This document shows, piece by piece, positions 63,126-64,000 of a DNA stretch of 64,000 nucleotides; the first letter of the stretch is position 1; every line of letters starts with the position of its first letter. Made by a program: the position numbers and the translations under genes. The notes under the pieces are model-generated. The model worked only from the letters and a program-made list of their open reading frames with translations. It did not search any database and was not told the DNA's origin. Origin of the DNA: Proteromonas lacertae (taxonomy: Eukaryota > Sar > Bigyra > Opalinata > Proteromonadidae); NCBI GenBank assembly GCA_002245135.1, contig NGBS01001163.1, positions 248,001 through 312,000 of the forward strand, given 5' to 3'.

Positions 63126-63351
63126 TAATAAAAAACAAAAATTAAAAATCTGACTTGAAAAAGCTTGATCTATCCCGCCTTTTTATCTTTTTTTTTATAA
63201 AATAAACTAATGACATATATATGAAATTAAGATTATAAATGTGCATATTAATTACAATAAGAGCATAAACAGCAATACAAACAGAGAATAATGAAAAAAG
63301 TATATATTTGGAATTAAAAAACAACACAAAAATCAAATAAATAAAAACAGA

Positions 63352-64000
63352 TTATGAATCATAATACCATTTATATGGATCTTGAGACGAAACTGGAGCA
63401 ACAAGTTCATTTTCATTTGGTAATTCTGTTTTACTCCACGTAGGAAAGGGAGGTGGAATTTTAAATCTATTCTTATAACTATCTACAATTGTAACATATT
63501 CACCTTTATTTCCAGGTATACTTCCCTTCACATAAATCAAATTTCTAATTGGCTCTAATTTCATCACTTCCAATGCTTCAGATACAGCATGATGCCCACC
63601 CATTCTACCAGGCATTTTCTTACCAGGAAATACTCTCGAAGCATTTTCTCTTTGCCCAATGCTTCCACCATGTCTGTGTTTTAATGTTGTACCATGTGTT
63701 GCAGGCATTCCATGAAATCCATGTCGTTTCATCACTCCTTGAAATCCTTTACCTTTTGTTATTCCTCCAATATCTACCATTTGACCTGGTACAAAGTGAA
63801 GACAACTGATTGTTGTTCCTATTTATGTAGATCGTATTATACTTCTCCCAAGTAAATGTTTAGAAAGGGGAAACCTGAGATAGATCAGTAGTAGTTTAAT
63901 ATATAGAATAGAATATATAAGTAATATTTTTTGTTTTAAGAAATATCACTTTTTGTTCGAAATTTATAATATTCTAATAATTGTTTCTTTATGTATTTTT
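63352..64000 (-). CDS. MRPL3: Mitochondrial ribosomal protein uL3 (partial)
   Basis: Bacterial-type L3: FVPGQMVDIGGITKGKGFQG, then KRHGFHGMPATHGTTLKHRHGG, GRMGGHHAV and IYVKGSIPGNKGEYV, ending at 63352. This is the mitochondrial (or other organelle) form rather than cytosolic RPL3. Two short introns upstream, ending near 63830 and 63890, join exons carrying FPLSKHLLG, typical of the N-terminal barrel. The gene continues past the right edge, so its start and any targeting peptide are not seen. Product binds large-subunit rRNA near the peptidyl-transferase centre. Confidence 0.85.

Noticed and set aside
1-64000. CRISPR arrays, rRNA or tRNA genes, transposons with terminal repeats
   Set aside because: No regularly spaced repeats, rRNA-like or cloverleaf sequence, or transposase/reverse-transcriptase motifs were seen by eye.

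Overview
The window is nuclear DNA of an AT-rich, intron-rich unicellular eukaryote. Many genes are cut by very short GT-AG introns, mostly about 25 to 45 bases, typically starting GTAT and ending TAG. Genes lie 60 to 200 bases apart on both strands, several as divergent pairs. All three standard stop codons end genes, so I see no sign of a reassigned code. Lineage is uncertain. The secreted Cys-rich EGF-like protein at 33582-34724 resembles a family I associate with stramenopiles, which favours a heterotrophic stramenopile-type protist, but that is inference from memory.

Layout. The left edge holds a MYND/SET protein. Then, on the minus strand, come a very large class C (GABA-B type) receptor with about six tandem periplasmic-binding-protein (PBP) domains (1169-9625) and, directly upstream, a secreted multi-PBP paralogue (9627-13159). 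Next are a transglutaminase-like protein with a CaaX end (plus), a pseudokinase-LRR protein, a large acidic low-complexity protein, Pol I subunit RPA43 (plus), a SPRY/two-P-loop ATPase of the Crinkler/RHS type, an EF-hand membrane protein, a sugar-phosphate transporter (plus), an ankyrin/kinesin-14 motor (plus), the EGF-like protein (plus), an Hsp110-like chaperone with added coiled-coil and Tudor-like repeats, and proteasome beta-5.

The centre is a highly reducing type I polyketide synthase fused to an alpha-oxoamine synthase (41218-49182), with a possible mitochondrial presequence on a tiny first exon. To its right are a small coiled-coil protein, a three-copy GBP/atlastin-like GTPase cluster (one copy lacking its GTPase domain) whose copies share an upstream sequence module, a poly(A)-polymerase-like protein that has lost catalytic aspartates, a SWR1/SRCAP-type remodeller fused to WW, F-box and beta-helix modules, and mitochondrial ribosomal protein L3 at the right edge.

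Together this is mostly a housekeeping region (transcription, chromatin, proteasome, mitochondrial translation) carrying several unusual domain fusions and a sensory/secondary-metabolism component. A cross-cutting oddity is a set of places where conserved protein continues in another frame, usually +1 and often right at an in-frame stop, with no good intron. These could be indels, decay or real +1 frameshifting. Exon joins given here are by eye.
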